DNA of 36,295 nt from an uncultured Coriobacteriaceae bacterium. GTDB lineage: Bacteria > Actinomycetota > Coriobacteriia > Coriobacteriales > Atopobiaceae. Shown piece after piece: positions 17,458-25,509 of this stretch. Location: contig CAOJNB010000016.1 of the NCBI GenBank assembly GCA_948439405.1, forward strand, positions 1 through 36,295, read 5' to 3'. The notes below the pieces were generated by a model. That model saw only the letters and a list, made by a program, of their open reading frames with translations, had not been told where the DNA came from and did not search any database. Numbering within the stretch: position 1 is the first letter of the stretch; every line of letters starts with the position of its first letter. Made by a program: the position numbers and the translations under genes.

Positions 17458-18717
17458 CTACTCGGACTTCCAGTGGCTGAGCAGGTACTCCTCGGCCTCG
17501 GCGGACCACAGGCCGTTGTTGCCCTCGACCATGTCCGCGAGGACGCCGAAGCGCTCGTCCTCGGCGGCCTTCGCGCGGAAGTCCTCGAGGGCCGTCAGCG
17601 GCATGTCGATGTGGGTGTAGATGAGCTTCTTGCCGCCCGGGATGTTCGGGAGGTTCAGCGTGGTCTCGGGGGCCGCGTTCAGGCCGCCGATGTGGGTGAT
17701 CATGACGGAGGGGTCCATGCCCTTCGCGGTGAGCTCGAGGCTCTCGATCATGTCGTCGGTGTTGCCGCCCGAGGTGCCGATCACGTGGGTGGCCTCGTAG
17801 TGGACGTTGTAGAAGTTCATCGGGGCGGTGAACTGGTGGTCGATCGGGCCGGCGAAGAAGTTCAGGCAGCCGTCGTTGCCGAGGATGGCGTCGGACAGGG
17901 TGACGACCGGGGCGACCGGCGCGTAGCAGAAGACGTCGTCGAAGCCGGCGCCGTCGGTGAAGGAGCGCAGGAACTCGACGGGGTCGTCGGCGGTGCCGTT
18001 GTTGACGATGTGCAGCTCGACGCCGTTCTCCTCCATGACCTTGTCAGCCGGGAAGAGCTCGCGGGCGCGCTCGAGGCGCTCCTCGGAGATGTCGGAGAGC
18101 ACGACGCGCTTCGGCCTGCGGTCGCAGTTGAGGGCGTAGATCAGGCCGCCGAGGCCCATCGGGCCGGCCGCGGCGATGAGGGCGAGGTTGCCGCCCTCCT
18201 TGATGCCCATGTCGTGGACGTAGACGCCCGGCTGGGTGTGGAAGGAGGCGTGGAAGGCGCCGATGTTGCAGCTCATCGGCTCGGTGACGGAGGCCTTGTA
18301 GTAGGCGTCGCCGGTGTACTCGAGCAGGCAGCCGCGCTCGATCAGCGGCTCGGGGAGGATGCAGTACGTGGTGTCGCCGCCGCAGAACTCGTACGAGTAC
18401 CCGGGGGACCAGGGCTCGCCGTTCTGCATGTTCGGCTGGATGGTGAACTTCATGCCCGGCTTGTACTTGTCGGCCCACTTGGCGCCGACCTCGACGATGT
18501 CGCCGGCGAACTCGTGGCCGCAGATCGCGGGGTGGTCGGCGACGTCCTCGTGGACGCGCTTGTGCTCGGGGCCGGCGACGGCCATCTTGTAGGTGGACAT
18601 GCAGACGGAGTCGGAGACGATCTTGACGAGGATCTCGCCGTCGGTGATCTCGGGAAGCTCGAACTCGTCGATGCGGATGTCCTTCTTGCCGTGGAGACGT
18701 GCGGCACGTGCCTTCAT
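17458..18717 (-). CDS. Zinc-dependent dehydrogenase, SorE-like (L-sorbose-1-phosphate reductase family)
   Basis: A 419-residue medium-chain dehydrogenase. Zinc ligands appear as C39 ('DSVCMSTYK'), H68-E69 ('ICGHEFAG') and E147 ('TEPMSC'); the structural four-cysteine zinc lobe of ordinary alcohol dehydrogenases is absent. The nucleotide fold has 'AAAGPMGLGGLIYAL' and the acidic strand end 'VVLSDIS'. The pattern 'DSVCMSTYK...HKRVHEDVADHPAICGHEFAG' with 'PGYSYEFCGGDTTY' recalls SorE of Klebsiella, which reduces L-sorbose-1-phosphate to glucitol-6-phosphate. ATG 18717 is chosen because GAGGGAG lies 8 bases upstream; GTG 18726 would sit on it. SorD and the sorbose PTS are not in the window, so substrate is inferred. 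It ends in TAG. Confidence 0.8.
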   Translation of the reverse strand: MKARAARLHGKKDIRIDEFELPEITDGEILVKIVSDSVCMSTYKMAVAGPEHKRVHEDVADHPAICGHEFAGDIVEVGAKWADKYKPGMKFTIQPNMQNGEPWSPGYSYEFCGGDTTYCILPEPLIERGCLLEYTGDAYYKASVTEPMSCNIGAFHASFHTQPGVYVHDMGIKEGGNLALIAAAGPMGLGGLIYALNCDRRPKRVVLSDISEERLERARELFPADKVMEENGVELHIVNNGTADDPVEFLRSFTDGAGFDDVFCYAPVAPVVTLSDAILGNDGCLNFFAGPIDHQFTAPMNFYNVHYEATHVIGTSGGNTDDMIESLELTAKGMDPSVMITHIGGLNAAPETTLNLPNIPGGKKLIYTHIDMPLTALEDFRAKAAEDERFGVLADMVEGNNGLWSAEAEEYLLSHWKSE

Positions 18718-18740
18718 GCGAACCACTCCCTCGTGGAGAT

Positions 18741-18760
18741 CCGCCGGCGCCCGCCGGCGG
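18741..18760 (-). promoter_or_regulatory. Leader hairpin / inverted repeat before the sorE-like gene
   Basis: ccgccggcg and cgccggcgg form a perfect inverted repeat with almost no loop, between the promoter and the start codon on the minus strand. It could be a regulator binding site or an mRNA leader hairpin. Confidence 0.4.
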
Positions 18761-18779
18761 GGCTTACGTCTGTCTCCAG

Positions 18780-18785
18780 ATTATA
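18780..18785 (-). promoter_or_regulatory. -10 box (TATAAT) for the sorE-fruK unit
   Basis: Read on the minus strand the hexamer is the consensus TATAAT, 63 bases before the ATG. No good -35 is visible, which is consistent with an activator-dependent or inducible promoter. Confidence 0.6.
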
Positions 18786-18907
18786 TCCGCATGACATGGG
18801 GAGGGAGCCTGCGCAGAGCCGGGAGCCGACATGCTTACGCCGACGTAGCCGTGATGTGGAGTCCCGGGAGGGGACGTCATCCTGTGCGAACGGCCCCGCG
18901 GGTGGTG

Positions 18908-18913
18908 TACACT
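18908..18913 (+). promoter_or_regulatory. rplM: -10 box for rplM-rpsI and ~95-base leader
   Basis: TACACT is preceded by GTG. The transcript leader (about 18920-19013) is unusually long for this window and could hold an r-protein autoregulatory structure, but I could not recognise a known L13 leader in it. The rest of the 18727-19013 gap shows no gene. Confidence 0.5.
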
Positions 18914-19013
18914 CTTAAGGCTTCTTTTGCAGAGCCCCGTAACCTCTGAAAAAGGACAGCGTCGCGGCCGGTCCAGCGGTCGCGCGGCACGCACGGGCAA
19001 GTTGGAGGAACAC

Positions 19014-19454
19014 GTGAACAAGTCGACCCAGTATGCCAAGCCCGGCGAGGTCGAGCGCTCCTGGGTGCTCGTCGACGCCGACGGCATGACCCTCGGCCGT
19101 CTCGCCACCCAGGTCGCCATGATCCTGCGCGGCAAGAACAAGCCCCAGTTCACCCCGCACACCGACACCGGCGACTTCGTCGTCGTCGTCAACGCGGAGA
19201 AGGTGCGCCTCACGGGCAACAAGGCCGCGTCCAAGCGCTACTACCGCCACAGCGGCTATCTCGGCGGGCTCAAGTCCGAGAGTTACCTCGAGGCGATGGA
19301 GAAGCACCCCGAGCGCGTCATCGAGCACGCCGTCAAGGGCATGCTGCCCAAGACGACCCTCGGCCGCCAGCAGCTCCGCAAGCTCAAGGTCTACGTCGGC
19401 CCGGACCACCCGCACGCCGCGCAGAACCCCACCAAGATCGATCTGGAGGCGTAA
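19014..19454 (+). CDS. rplM: 50S ribosomal protein L13
   Basis: A 146-residue protein with the L13 marks '[21 protein letters not shown]', '[18 protein letters not shown]', '[15 protein letters not shown]', '[23 protein letters not shown]' and '[11 protein letters not shown]'. L13 is an early-assembling 23S-binding protein. GTG 19014 follows GGAGG by 5 bases. rpsI starts 3 bases after the TAA, the universal rplM-rpsI pair. Confidence 0.98.
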   Translation: MNKSTQYAKPGEVERSWVLVDADGMTLGRLATQVAMILRGKNKPQFTPHTDTGDFVVVVNAEKVRLTGNKAASKRYYRHSGYLGGLKSESYLEAMEKHPERVIEHAVKGMLPKTTLGRQQLRKLKVYVGPDHPHAAQNPTKIDLEA

Positions 19455-19457
19455 CCG

Positions 19458-19853
19458 ATGGCTGAGAACACCGCTGTCTACTACGGGACCGGCCGCCGCA
19501 AGGAGGCCGTCGCCCGCGTCCGCATCATGCCCGGCACCGGCAAGGTCACCGTCAACGGCCGCGACGCGCTCGACTACTTCGGTCGCAAGCAGCTCGTCGA
19601 GAGCGCCGTCGCGCCCTTCCGCGTGACCGACACCCAGGGCCACTTCGACGTCGTCGCGCGCTGCGACGGCGGCGGGATCACCGGCCAGTCCGGCGCGATC
19701 CGCCTGGGCATCGCCCGCGCCCTCCTCGAGGCCGGCGACTACCGCGCCGACCTCAAGAAGGCCGGCTACCTCACCCGCGACTCCCGCGCGGTCGAGCGCA
19801 AGAAGTACGGCCTGAAGAAGGCCCGCAAGCGCCCGCAGTTCTCCAAGCGCTAA
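19458..19853 (+). CDS. rpsI: 30S ribosomal protein S9
   Basis: A 131-residue protein with '[21 protein letters not shown]', '[12 protein letters not shown]', '[19 protein letters not shown]' and the basic C-terminal tail '[12 protein letters not shown]', whose terminal residues reach the P-site tRNA. It ends in TAA. It is followed by a strong hairpin at 19885. Confidence 0.98.
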   Translation: MAENTAVYYGTGRRKEAVARVRIMPGTGKVTVNGRDALDYFGRKQLVESAVAPFRVTDTQGHFDVVARCDGGGITGQSGAIRLGIARALLEAGDYRADLKKAGYLTRDSRAVERKKYGLKKARKRPQFSKR

Positions 19854-19884
19854 GCCCGGGGGCGAACGGAACGCAGCGTACGAG

Positions 19885-19922
19885 GGGAGGCTCGCCGGGA
19901 ATCCGGCGGGCCTCCCCCTTTC
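19885..19922 (+). terminator. Terminator after rpsI
   Basis: A 14-bp stem (19885-19898 with 19903-19916, one wobble) and 4-base loop, followed by cccctttc. The glmM Shine-Dalgarno (agagagagggg) comes right after, so some readthrough into glmM is likely. Confidence 0.75.
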
Positions 19923-19941
19923 TCCAGAGAGAGGGGCCACG

Positions 19942-21285
19942 ATGAAGTACTTCGGCACCGACGGGTTCCGCGGGAAGGCCAACGAGGGCCTCACCGTCGA
20001 CCACGCCTTCACGATCGGCAAGTTCGTCGGCTGGTACTACGGCGCCAGCCAGGAGCGCAAGGCGCGCGTCGTGATCGGCAAGGACACGCGCCGCTCGAGC
20101 TACATGTTCGAGTCCGCGCTCGTCGCCGGCCTCGTCGCCAGCGGCGCCGACGCCTACATGCTCCACGTGATCCCCACGCCGGGCGTGTGCTACGAGGTCG
20201 TGGACGGCGGCTTCGACTGCGGCATCATGGTCTCGGCCTCGCACAACCCCTACAGCGACAACGGCATCAAGCTCGTGGACCGCAGCGGTTCCAAGATGGA
20301 CGAGGAGGTCCTCGAGAAGGTCGAGGCCTGCATCGACGGCGAGCTCGAGGTTCCGCTGGCGACCGGCGACGCGATCGGGCGCACGGTCGACTACATGCAG
20401 GGGCGCAACCGCTACATCGCCCACCTCATCGCGAGCGCGAACTTCTCCCTGCAGGGCGTGCGCGTGGGCCTCGACTGCGCGAACGGCTCCGCCTCGAGCG
20501 TCGCCAAGCCCGTCTTCGACGCCCTGGGCGCCGACGTCCACGTGATCAACGACGCCCCGAACGGCTTCAACATCAACGTGAACTGCGGCTCCACCCACAT
20601 CGAGAACCTCCAGGAGTACGTGGTCCGCAACAACCTCGACGTCGGCTTCGCCTACGACGGCGACGCCGACCGCTGCCTCGCGGTGGACGAGAACGGCCAC
20701 GTCGTGGACGGCGACCTGATCCTGTACGCCTGCGCGCGCTACATGTCCAAGTACGGCCGGCTCTCCGGCGACGCCGTGGTCCCCACGATCATGAGCAACT
20801 TCGGGCTGTTCCGCGCCTTCGACGAGGTTGGCATCAAGTACGAGAAGGCCCAGGTCGGCGACAGGTTCGTCTACGCGCTCATGCGCGAGCGCGGCTACTC
20901 GCTGGGCGGCGAGCAGTCCGGCCACGTCATCTTCGGCGACCTCGAGACCACCGGCGACGGCATCATGACGAGCCTCAGGATCATGGAGGCCTGCCGGGTC
21001 GAGCGCGAGTCGCTCGCCACGCTGGTGCGCCCGGTGCGCCTGTACCCGCAGCGCCTCGACAACGTGCGCGTCACCGACCGCGACGCGGCGATGGCCTCCC
21101 CGGAGGTCGCCGAGGCCGTGAGGCGCGCCGAGGAGACGCTGGGCGGCGACGGGCGCGTCCTGGTGCGCGCGAGCGGCACCGAGCCGCTGGTGCGCGTGCT
21201 GGCCGAGGCCCCGGACGAGGCGCTGTGCCGCGAGGCCTGCGCCGTGGTCGTCGAGGCGCTCGAGCCGTTCGCGGTCCGGGACTAG
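19942..21285 (+). CDS. glmM: Phosphoglucosamine mutase GlmM
   Basis: A 447-residue enzyme converting glucosamine-6-phosphate to glucosamine-1-phosphate for UDP-GlcNAc and peptidoglycan. 'YFGTDGFRGKANEGLTVD' opens the protein; the catalytic serine is S100 in 'VSASHNPYSDNGIK'; the metal loop is 'YDGDADRCLAVD'; 'GGEQSGHVIFGD' is the sugar-binding loop, and 'VRASGTEPLVRVLAEA' the phosphate-binding C-terminal loop. The ATG at 19942 follows AGAGAGGGGCC. The next step's partner GlmS is directly downstream. It ends in TAG. Confidence 0.98.
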   Translation: MKYFGTDGFRGKANEGLTVDHAFTIGKFVGWYYGASQERKARVVIGKDTRRSSYMFESALVAGLVASGADAYMLHVIPTPGVCYEVVDGGFDCGIMVSASHNPYSDNGIKLVDRSGSKMDEEVLEKVEACIDGELEVPLATGDAIGRTVDYMQGRNRYIAHLIASANFSLQGVRVGLDCANGSASSVAKPVFDALGADVHVINDAPNGFNINVNCGSTHIENLQEYVVRNNLDVGFAYDGDADRCLAVDENGHVVDGDLILYACARYMSKYGRLSGDAVVPTIMSNFGLFRAFDEVGIKYEKAQVGDRFVYALMRERGYSLGGEQSGHVIFGDLETTGDGIMTSLRIMEACRVERESLATLVRPVRLYPQRLDNVRVTDRDAAMASPEVAEAVRRAEETLGGDGRVLVRASGTEPLVRVLAEAPDEALCREACAVVVEALEPFAVRD

Positions 21286-21295
21286 CACATCGCCC

Positions 21296-21364
21296 GGGCG
21301 GGCGCCGACGGCGCCCGCCCGCCCGTGGCGGAACTGTGAGGTTGGCGGGCGCCTCGGCGCCCGC
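21296..21364 (+). terminator. Two tandem hairpins with identical arms between glmM and glmS
   Basis: First: 11-bp perfect stem 21296-21306 / 21310-21320, 3-base loop. Second: 9-bp stem 21345-21353 / 21356-21364. The 9-base arm gcgggcgcc is the same in both, so arms can also pair across hairpins. No T-tract follows either. Confidence 0.6.
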
Positions 21365-21373
21365 TGATACAAT
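21365..21373 (+). promoter_or_regulatory. glmS: Extended -10 promoter of glmS
   Basis: TGATACAAT, with the TG directly abutting the second hairpin. The resulting leader is about 50 bases, too short for a glmS ribozyme. Confidence 0.6.
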
Positions 21374-21432
21374 CGCGCCATGCATCACGCGGCCCGCCGG
21401 CCGGCGGGCGACGACTCGATGGGAGGACGCGC

Positions 21433-23280
21433 ATGTGCGGAATCGTCGGATACACCGGCACTGAGGAGGCGACGCCGTTCCTGCTGGAGGGGCTCGCCAC
21501 GCTCGAGTACCGAGGCTACGACTCGGCGGGCGTCGAGGTCCTGGGGACCGACGGGGCCCTGCACGGCGTGAAGTGCGCCGGCCGCGTCGCGACCCTCGTC
21601 GAGCGCTGCGAGCAGGCCAACCTCGTCGGCACCTGCGGCATCGCCCACACCCGCTGGGCCACCCACGGCGCCCCGAGCGACCGCAACGCCCACCCGCACC
21701 GCAGCTGCAAGGGCGACATCGCCCTCGTGCACAACGGCATCATCGAGAACTTCCGCGAGCTGCGCGAGGAGCTCACCGCCAACGGCCACGAGCTCGCGAG
21801 CGACACCGACTCCGAGGTGATCGTCCACCTCATCGAGGAGTCCATGGAGGGGCCGGCCGCCGGCGACCTGCTCGAGGCCACCCGCATCGCCGTGAGCCGC
21901 CTCGAGGGCTCCTGGGCCGTCGCCGTGGTGAGCGCCCGCCAGCCCGGCGTCATGGTGTGCGCGCGCCGGAACTCGCCGCTCGTGCTCACCTCCACCGAGG
22001 ACGGCGCCTACTGCGCCTCCGACATCACCGCGATCATCGGCAAGTCGCGCCACATCACCCAGCTCCAGGACGGCCAGCTCGCCCGCCTCACCCCCGACGG
22101 GACCATCCAGGTGATCGACGCGGAGGGTCGCGAGGTCGCCGAGCCGACCACCATCGACGTCAACTGGAGCGCCTCCGAGGCCAAGCGCGGCGGCTACCCC
22201 GACTTCATGAGCAAGGAGGTCGCCGAGCAGCCCGAGGCCATCGAGCGCCTGCTGGCGAACCGCCTCGGCGAGAGCGGCATCGTCCTCGACGAGCTCAACA
22301 TGACCGACGACGAGATCGCTGCGATCGACCGCATCTACGTCATAGCCTGCGGCACCTCCTACCACGTCGGCCTCATCGCCAAGGACATCATCGAGGGCTG
22401 GGCGAAGATCCCCGTCTCCGTCGAGATCGCGAGCGAGTTCAGCTACGCGAACGTCCTCGCGACCGAGAACACCCTGTGCGTGGTGATCACCCAGTCCGGC
22501 GAGACGGCCGACACCCTGGCCTCCGCCCGCCGCATGAAGGCGATGGGCTGCCGCGTCTTCTCCATCTGCAACGTCATCGGCTGCACCGCCGCGCGCGAGG
22601 CCGACGGCACGATCTACGTCCAGGCCGGCCCCGAGATCTGCGTCGCCTCCACCAAGGCCTACACCTCGCAGATGACCGCGGCCTTCCTGTTCGCCCTCTA
22701 CCTCGCCCACCACACCGGGCGCATGACCCTCGGCGAGGTCCGCGCGAAGTACGAGGCCCTCTGCGAGGTGCCCGACGCCGTGCGCGAGGTCCTCGACCGC
22801 AGCTGGCAGGACCGCGACGCCGCCCGCCTGTTCGAGGGCTGGAACTCCAGCCTCTTCCTGGGCCGCGGCATCAACTCCACCACCGCCATGGAGGGTGCCC
22901 TCAAGCTCAAGGAGCTCAGCTACCTGCACGCCGAGGCCTACGCCGCCGGCGAGATGAAGCACGGCTCGATCAGCCTCGTCGAGGACGGCTACCCGATCGT
23001 CGCCGTGGTCCCCGACGACTCGACCCGCGCGAAGATGCTCTCCAACATCCAGGAGGTCAAGGCCCGCGGCGCCGCCGTGGTCGCCGTGGCCACCGACGGG
23101 GACGAGGACGTCGCCGCCCAGTGCGACAAGGTCCTGTGGGTGCCGCGCATGACGGAGGAGGCCATGGTGGCCATCCCCGCCGTCGTCCACCTGCAGCTGC
23201 TCGCGCGCTTCGTCTCGGTCGACCGCGATCGCGACGTCGACAAGCCGCGCAACCTGGCCAAGTCCGTCACGGTGGAGTAG
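21433..23280 (+). CDS. glmS: Glutamine--fructose-6-phosphate aminotransferase (isomerizing) GlmS
   Basis: A 615-residue enzyme making glucosamine-6-phosphate, the first step of UDP-GlcNAc synthesis. It has an N-terminal class II glutamine amidotransferase with nucleophile Cys2 ('MCGIVGYTG'), 'GIAHTRWATHGAPSDRNAHPH', 'VHNGIIENFRELREEL'; then two SIS domains ('ACGTSYHVGLIAKDIIE', 'ITQSGETADTLASA', 'FLGRGINSTTAMEGALKLKE'); and the C-terminal 'DKPRNLAKSVTVE' ending, which closes the active site. GGGAGG precedes the ATG. Length is normal. acpS starts 2 bases after the TAG. Confidence 0.98.
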   Translation: MCGIVGYTGTEEATPFLLEGLATLEYRGYDSAGVEVLGTDGALHGVKCAGRVATLVERCEQANLVGTCGIAHTRWATHGAPSDRNAHPHRSCKGDIALVHNGIIENFRELREELTANGHELASDTDSEVIVHLIEESMEGPAAGDLLEATRIAVSRLEGSWAVAVVSARQPGVMVCARRNSPLVLTSTEDGAYCASDITAIIGKSRHITQLQDGQLARLTPDGTIQVIDAEGREVAEPTTIDVNWSASEAKRGGYPDFMSKEVAEQPEAIERLLANRLGESGIVLDELNMTDDEIAAIDRIYVIACGTSYHVGLIAKDIIEGWAKIPVSVEIASEFSYANVLATENTLCVVITQSGETADTLASARRMKAMGCRVFSICNVIGCTAAREADGTIYVQAGPEICVASTKAYTSQMTAAFLFALYLAHHTGRMTLGEVRAKYEALCEVPDAVREVLDRSWQDRDAARLFEGWNSSLFLGRGINSTTAMEGALKLKELSYLHAEAYAAGEMKHGSISLVEDGYPIVAVVPDDSTRAKMLSNIQEVKARGAAVVAVATDGDEDVAAQCDKVLWVPRMTEEAMVAIPAVVHLQLLARFVSVDRDRDVDKPRNLAKSVTVE

Positions 23281-23282
23281 TC

Positions 23283-23852
23283 GTGCCCCTGGCGGGAGTC
23301 GGCGTCGACATCGTCGACATCGCGCGCATGGAGCGCGTGATCGAGCGGACGCCGGCCTTCCGCCGGAGGGTCTTCACCGACGCCGAGCGCGCCTACTGCG
23401 ACCGCAGGGTGCGCCCGGCCCAGCACTATGCCGCCCGCTTCGCCGCCCGCGAGGCCGTCCTCAAGGCGTTGGGGATCGGCTTCGGGGGCGGCGTCGGCGT
23501 GCGCGACGTCTCGGTGGAGAGCGACGAGTCCGGCAGGCCGCTCGCGGTGCTCGCCGGGGGCGCGGCGCGCGCCGCCGAGGAGCAGGGCGTCATCCAGGTC
23601 GCCATCTCGCTCTCCTTCACGCACGAGGTCGCCGTCGCCAACGCCGTCGCCCTCCGGGAGGAGACGAGGCCGCGCGAGCGCGACGCCCGGGACGCCCGCA
23701 GGGCCCTCGAGGCCGACTTCCGCGACGCCCGCCGCCTGGTCGACGAGCTCGAGCGCGTCCAGGAGGACGAGGCGGGCCTCGTGCCGGAGGCGCCGCGGGG
23801 GCAGGGCAGGATCGAGTTCGGGGACGCCGGGGACGACGCCCCCGGGAGGTGA
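23283..23852 (+). CDS. acpS: Holo-[acyl-carrier-protein] synthase AcpS with C-terminal extension
   Basis: It transfers 4'-phosphopantetheine from CoA to acyl carrier protein. The Mg-binding residues are visible as D9 ('GVGVDIVDIARMER') and E57 ('ARFAAREAVLKALG'); the C-terminal core strand is 'ISLSFTHEVAVANAVAL'. The core ends near residue 121, the usual full length of AcpS, but the frame continues to 189 residues with a highly charged Arg/Asp/Glu tail containing a possible short helix ('RALEADFRDARRLVDELERV'). The start is GTG 23283, 2 bases after glmS. It ends in TGA. nnr begins 6 bases later, the known acpS-nnr pairing. The tail's codon use resembles the core, so it looks translated rather than a sequencing slip. 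Confidence 0.92.
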   Translation: MPLAGVGVDIVDIARMERVIERTPAFRRRVFTDAERAYCDRRVRPAQHYAARFAAREAVLKALGIGFGGGVGVRDVSVESDESGRPLAVLAGGAARAAEEQGVIQVAISLSFTHEVAVANAVALREETRPRERDARDARRALEADFRDARRLVDELERVQEDEAGLVPEAPRGQGRIEFGDAGDDAPGR

Positions 23853-23858
23853 GGCGAG

Positions 23859-25475
23859 ATGCAGCCGGTTCTCAACGTCGAGGACGTCCGCAGGGTCGAG
23901 CAGGCGCTCGAGCGGCGCGGCGTGAGCCTGATCGAGCTCATGCGGCGCGCGGGCGCCTCCGTCGCCCACGAGGTGCTCGAGATGGACGACGTCGCCGAGG
24001 CGTGCGTCCTCGTCGGCTTCGGCAACAACGGGGGCGACGGCTGGGTGGCCGCCGAGAACCTCGTGAAGGCCGGCAGGCGCGTGCGCGTCGTGAGCCCCGT
24101 GCCGCCCGAGGACCTCAGGGGCGACCTGTGCCCCATCGTCTCGCGTGCCGCCGTGGCCGCCGGCGTCGAGGTCGTCGTCGCGCCGCCGCGTCCCGAGCTC
24201 GAGTCGCTGCTGCTCTCCGCGGACGTCGTGGTCGACGCGATGCTGGGGACCGGCTTCCACGGCTCGCCCTCCGCGCCCTTCGACATCTGGATCGACGCGC
24301 TCAACGCCTCGGGCCGTCGCGTGGTGGCCGCGGACGTGCCCTCGGGGCTCTCGGCCCAGACGGGCATGGCGCCCGGGCCCTGCGTGGTCGCCGACGTCAC
24401 CTGCACGATGATCTCGCTCAAGCCCGGGCTGCTCGCCGACGTCGGCCGCGACGCCTGCGGCGCGATCGTGGTGGCCCCGCTGGCCGAGGAGGCCCAGCCC
24501 CTCGTGCTCGAGGCGGACCCGGTCGCGTGGCGCTGCGAGGCGGCGGACTACATCGACGTCATCGCCCCGCCCACCAACGTGCAGGACAAGTTCTCCCGCG
24601 GCTCCGTCCTCGTCGTGGGAGGGTCGGCGCGCTACCCCGGCGCGGCGATGATGGCAGCCAGGGCGGCCGCCCGGGCGGGCGCGGGCTACGTGACGCTCGC
24701 CGTCCCCTCGTGCATCCTGACCCAGGTGCAGGCCCACATGGTGGAGATCCCCGTCGTGGGGCTGCCGTCGAGCTCCGGCGGGACGTTCGAGGCTGGCGCC
24801 GCCTCCTCGGTCGAGAGGCTGGCGGAGCGCTGCTCGGCGACGGTCGTCGGCCCGGGCATGCGCGTGAGCGCGGGGACCGTCGCGGTCTGCTCGCGGCTCG
24901 TCTCCTCCTCCGCCCCGCTCGTGATGGACGCGGACGCGCTCAACTGCCTCGCGCGGCTCACCTCGAACCGCCTCGACTCCTTCCCCGAGATCATCCGGCG
25001 CTCCGCGCCGCTCGTGCTCACCCCGCACCGCCGCGAGCTCGGCCGCCTCGTGGGGCTCGCCGACACGCCCCCCGAGTCGCTCACCGCCGCCCTCGAGGCC
25101 TCGCGCCGCATCGTGTGGGCCGACGGCGGCAGCGAGTTCGCCGTCGTAGCGAAGGGCAACGCCACGGCCTGCGTCGGCGTGGAGGCGGCCCTGCTGCCCA
25201 AGCCCGGTCCCGCCGCCCTGGCGACCGCGGGCTCCGGCGACGCGCTCTCCGGCATCATCGGCGCCCTGCTCGCGCGAAACCCCGGCGGCGAGAGCCTGCC
25301 GCTGCTGTGCGCGCTCGCCTGCGAGGTCCACGGCTGCGCCGGCACGATCGCCGCGCAGCGCTACGGCTCCAACGGGGCGATGGCCATCGATATAATCGAT
25401 GCGATCGGCCTGGCCGCCGACGCCGTCGAGGACCGCGCCGCCTTCCCGGACGAGGGGGGCGGGCGCCCGGCGTAG
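23859..25475 (+). CDS. nnr: Bifunctional NAD(P)H-hydrate epimerase / ADP-dependent dehydratase
   Basis: A 538-residue metabolite-repair enzyme (YjeF family) that restores hydrated NADH and NADPH. The N-terminal epimerase domain (~1-210) shows 'LMRRAGASVAHEV', 'GFGNNGGDGWVAAENL', 'VDAMLGTGF' and 'VAADVPSGLSAQTG'. The C-terminal dehydratase (~225-520, ribokinase fold) has 'DKFSRGSVLVVGGSARYPGA', 'VMDADALNCL', 'VLTPHRRELGRL' and the ADP/catalytic loop 'ATAGSGDALSGIIGALLA'. The GGGAGG site precedes the ATG. A TATAAT sequence near its 3' end may serve alr. It ends in TAG. Confidence 0.96.
   Translation: MQPVLNVEDVRRVEQALERRGVSLIELMRRAGASVAHEVLEMDDVAEACVLVGFGNNGGDGWVAAENLVKAGRRVRVVSPVPPEDLRGDLCPIVSRAAVAAGVEVVVAPPRPELESLLLSADVVVDAMLGTGFHGSPSAPFDIWIDALNASGRRVVAADVPSGLSAQTGMAPGPCVVADVTCTMISLKPGLLADVGRDACGAIVVAPLAEEAQPLVLEADPVAWRCEAADYIDVIAPPTNVQDKFSRGSVLVVGGSARYPGAAMMAARAAARAGAGYVTLAVPSCILTQVQAHMVEIPVVGLPSSSGGTFEAGAASSVERLAERCSATVVGPGMRVSAGTVAVCSRLVSSSAPLVMDADALNCLARLTSNRLDSFPEIIRRSAPLVLTPHRRELGRLVGLADTPPESLTAALEASRRIVWADGGSEFAVVAKGNATACVGVEAALLPKPGPAALATAGSGDALSGIIGALLARNPGGESLPLLCALACEVHGCAGTIAAQRYGSNGAMAIDIIDAIGLAADAVEDRAAFPDEGGGRPA
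25391..25396 (+). promoter_or_regulatory. Possible internal promoter (TATAAT) for alr inside the nnr 3' end
   Basis: The consensus -10 TATAAT arises from the codons GAT ATA ATC of nnr; ATA is rarely used in this window. It lies ~115 bases before the alr start. No clear -35 at the right distance. Confidence 0.4.
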
Positions 25476-25509
25476 CGCCGGCGACGGCGTTACGAGCGGA
25501 GGGCGAGCC

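Noticed and set aside
21374..21432. glmS ribozyme in the glmS leader
   Set aside because: The leader is only about 50 bases from the candidate promoter and lacks the ribozyme core; no upstream cleavage-site context is seen.
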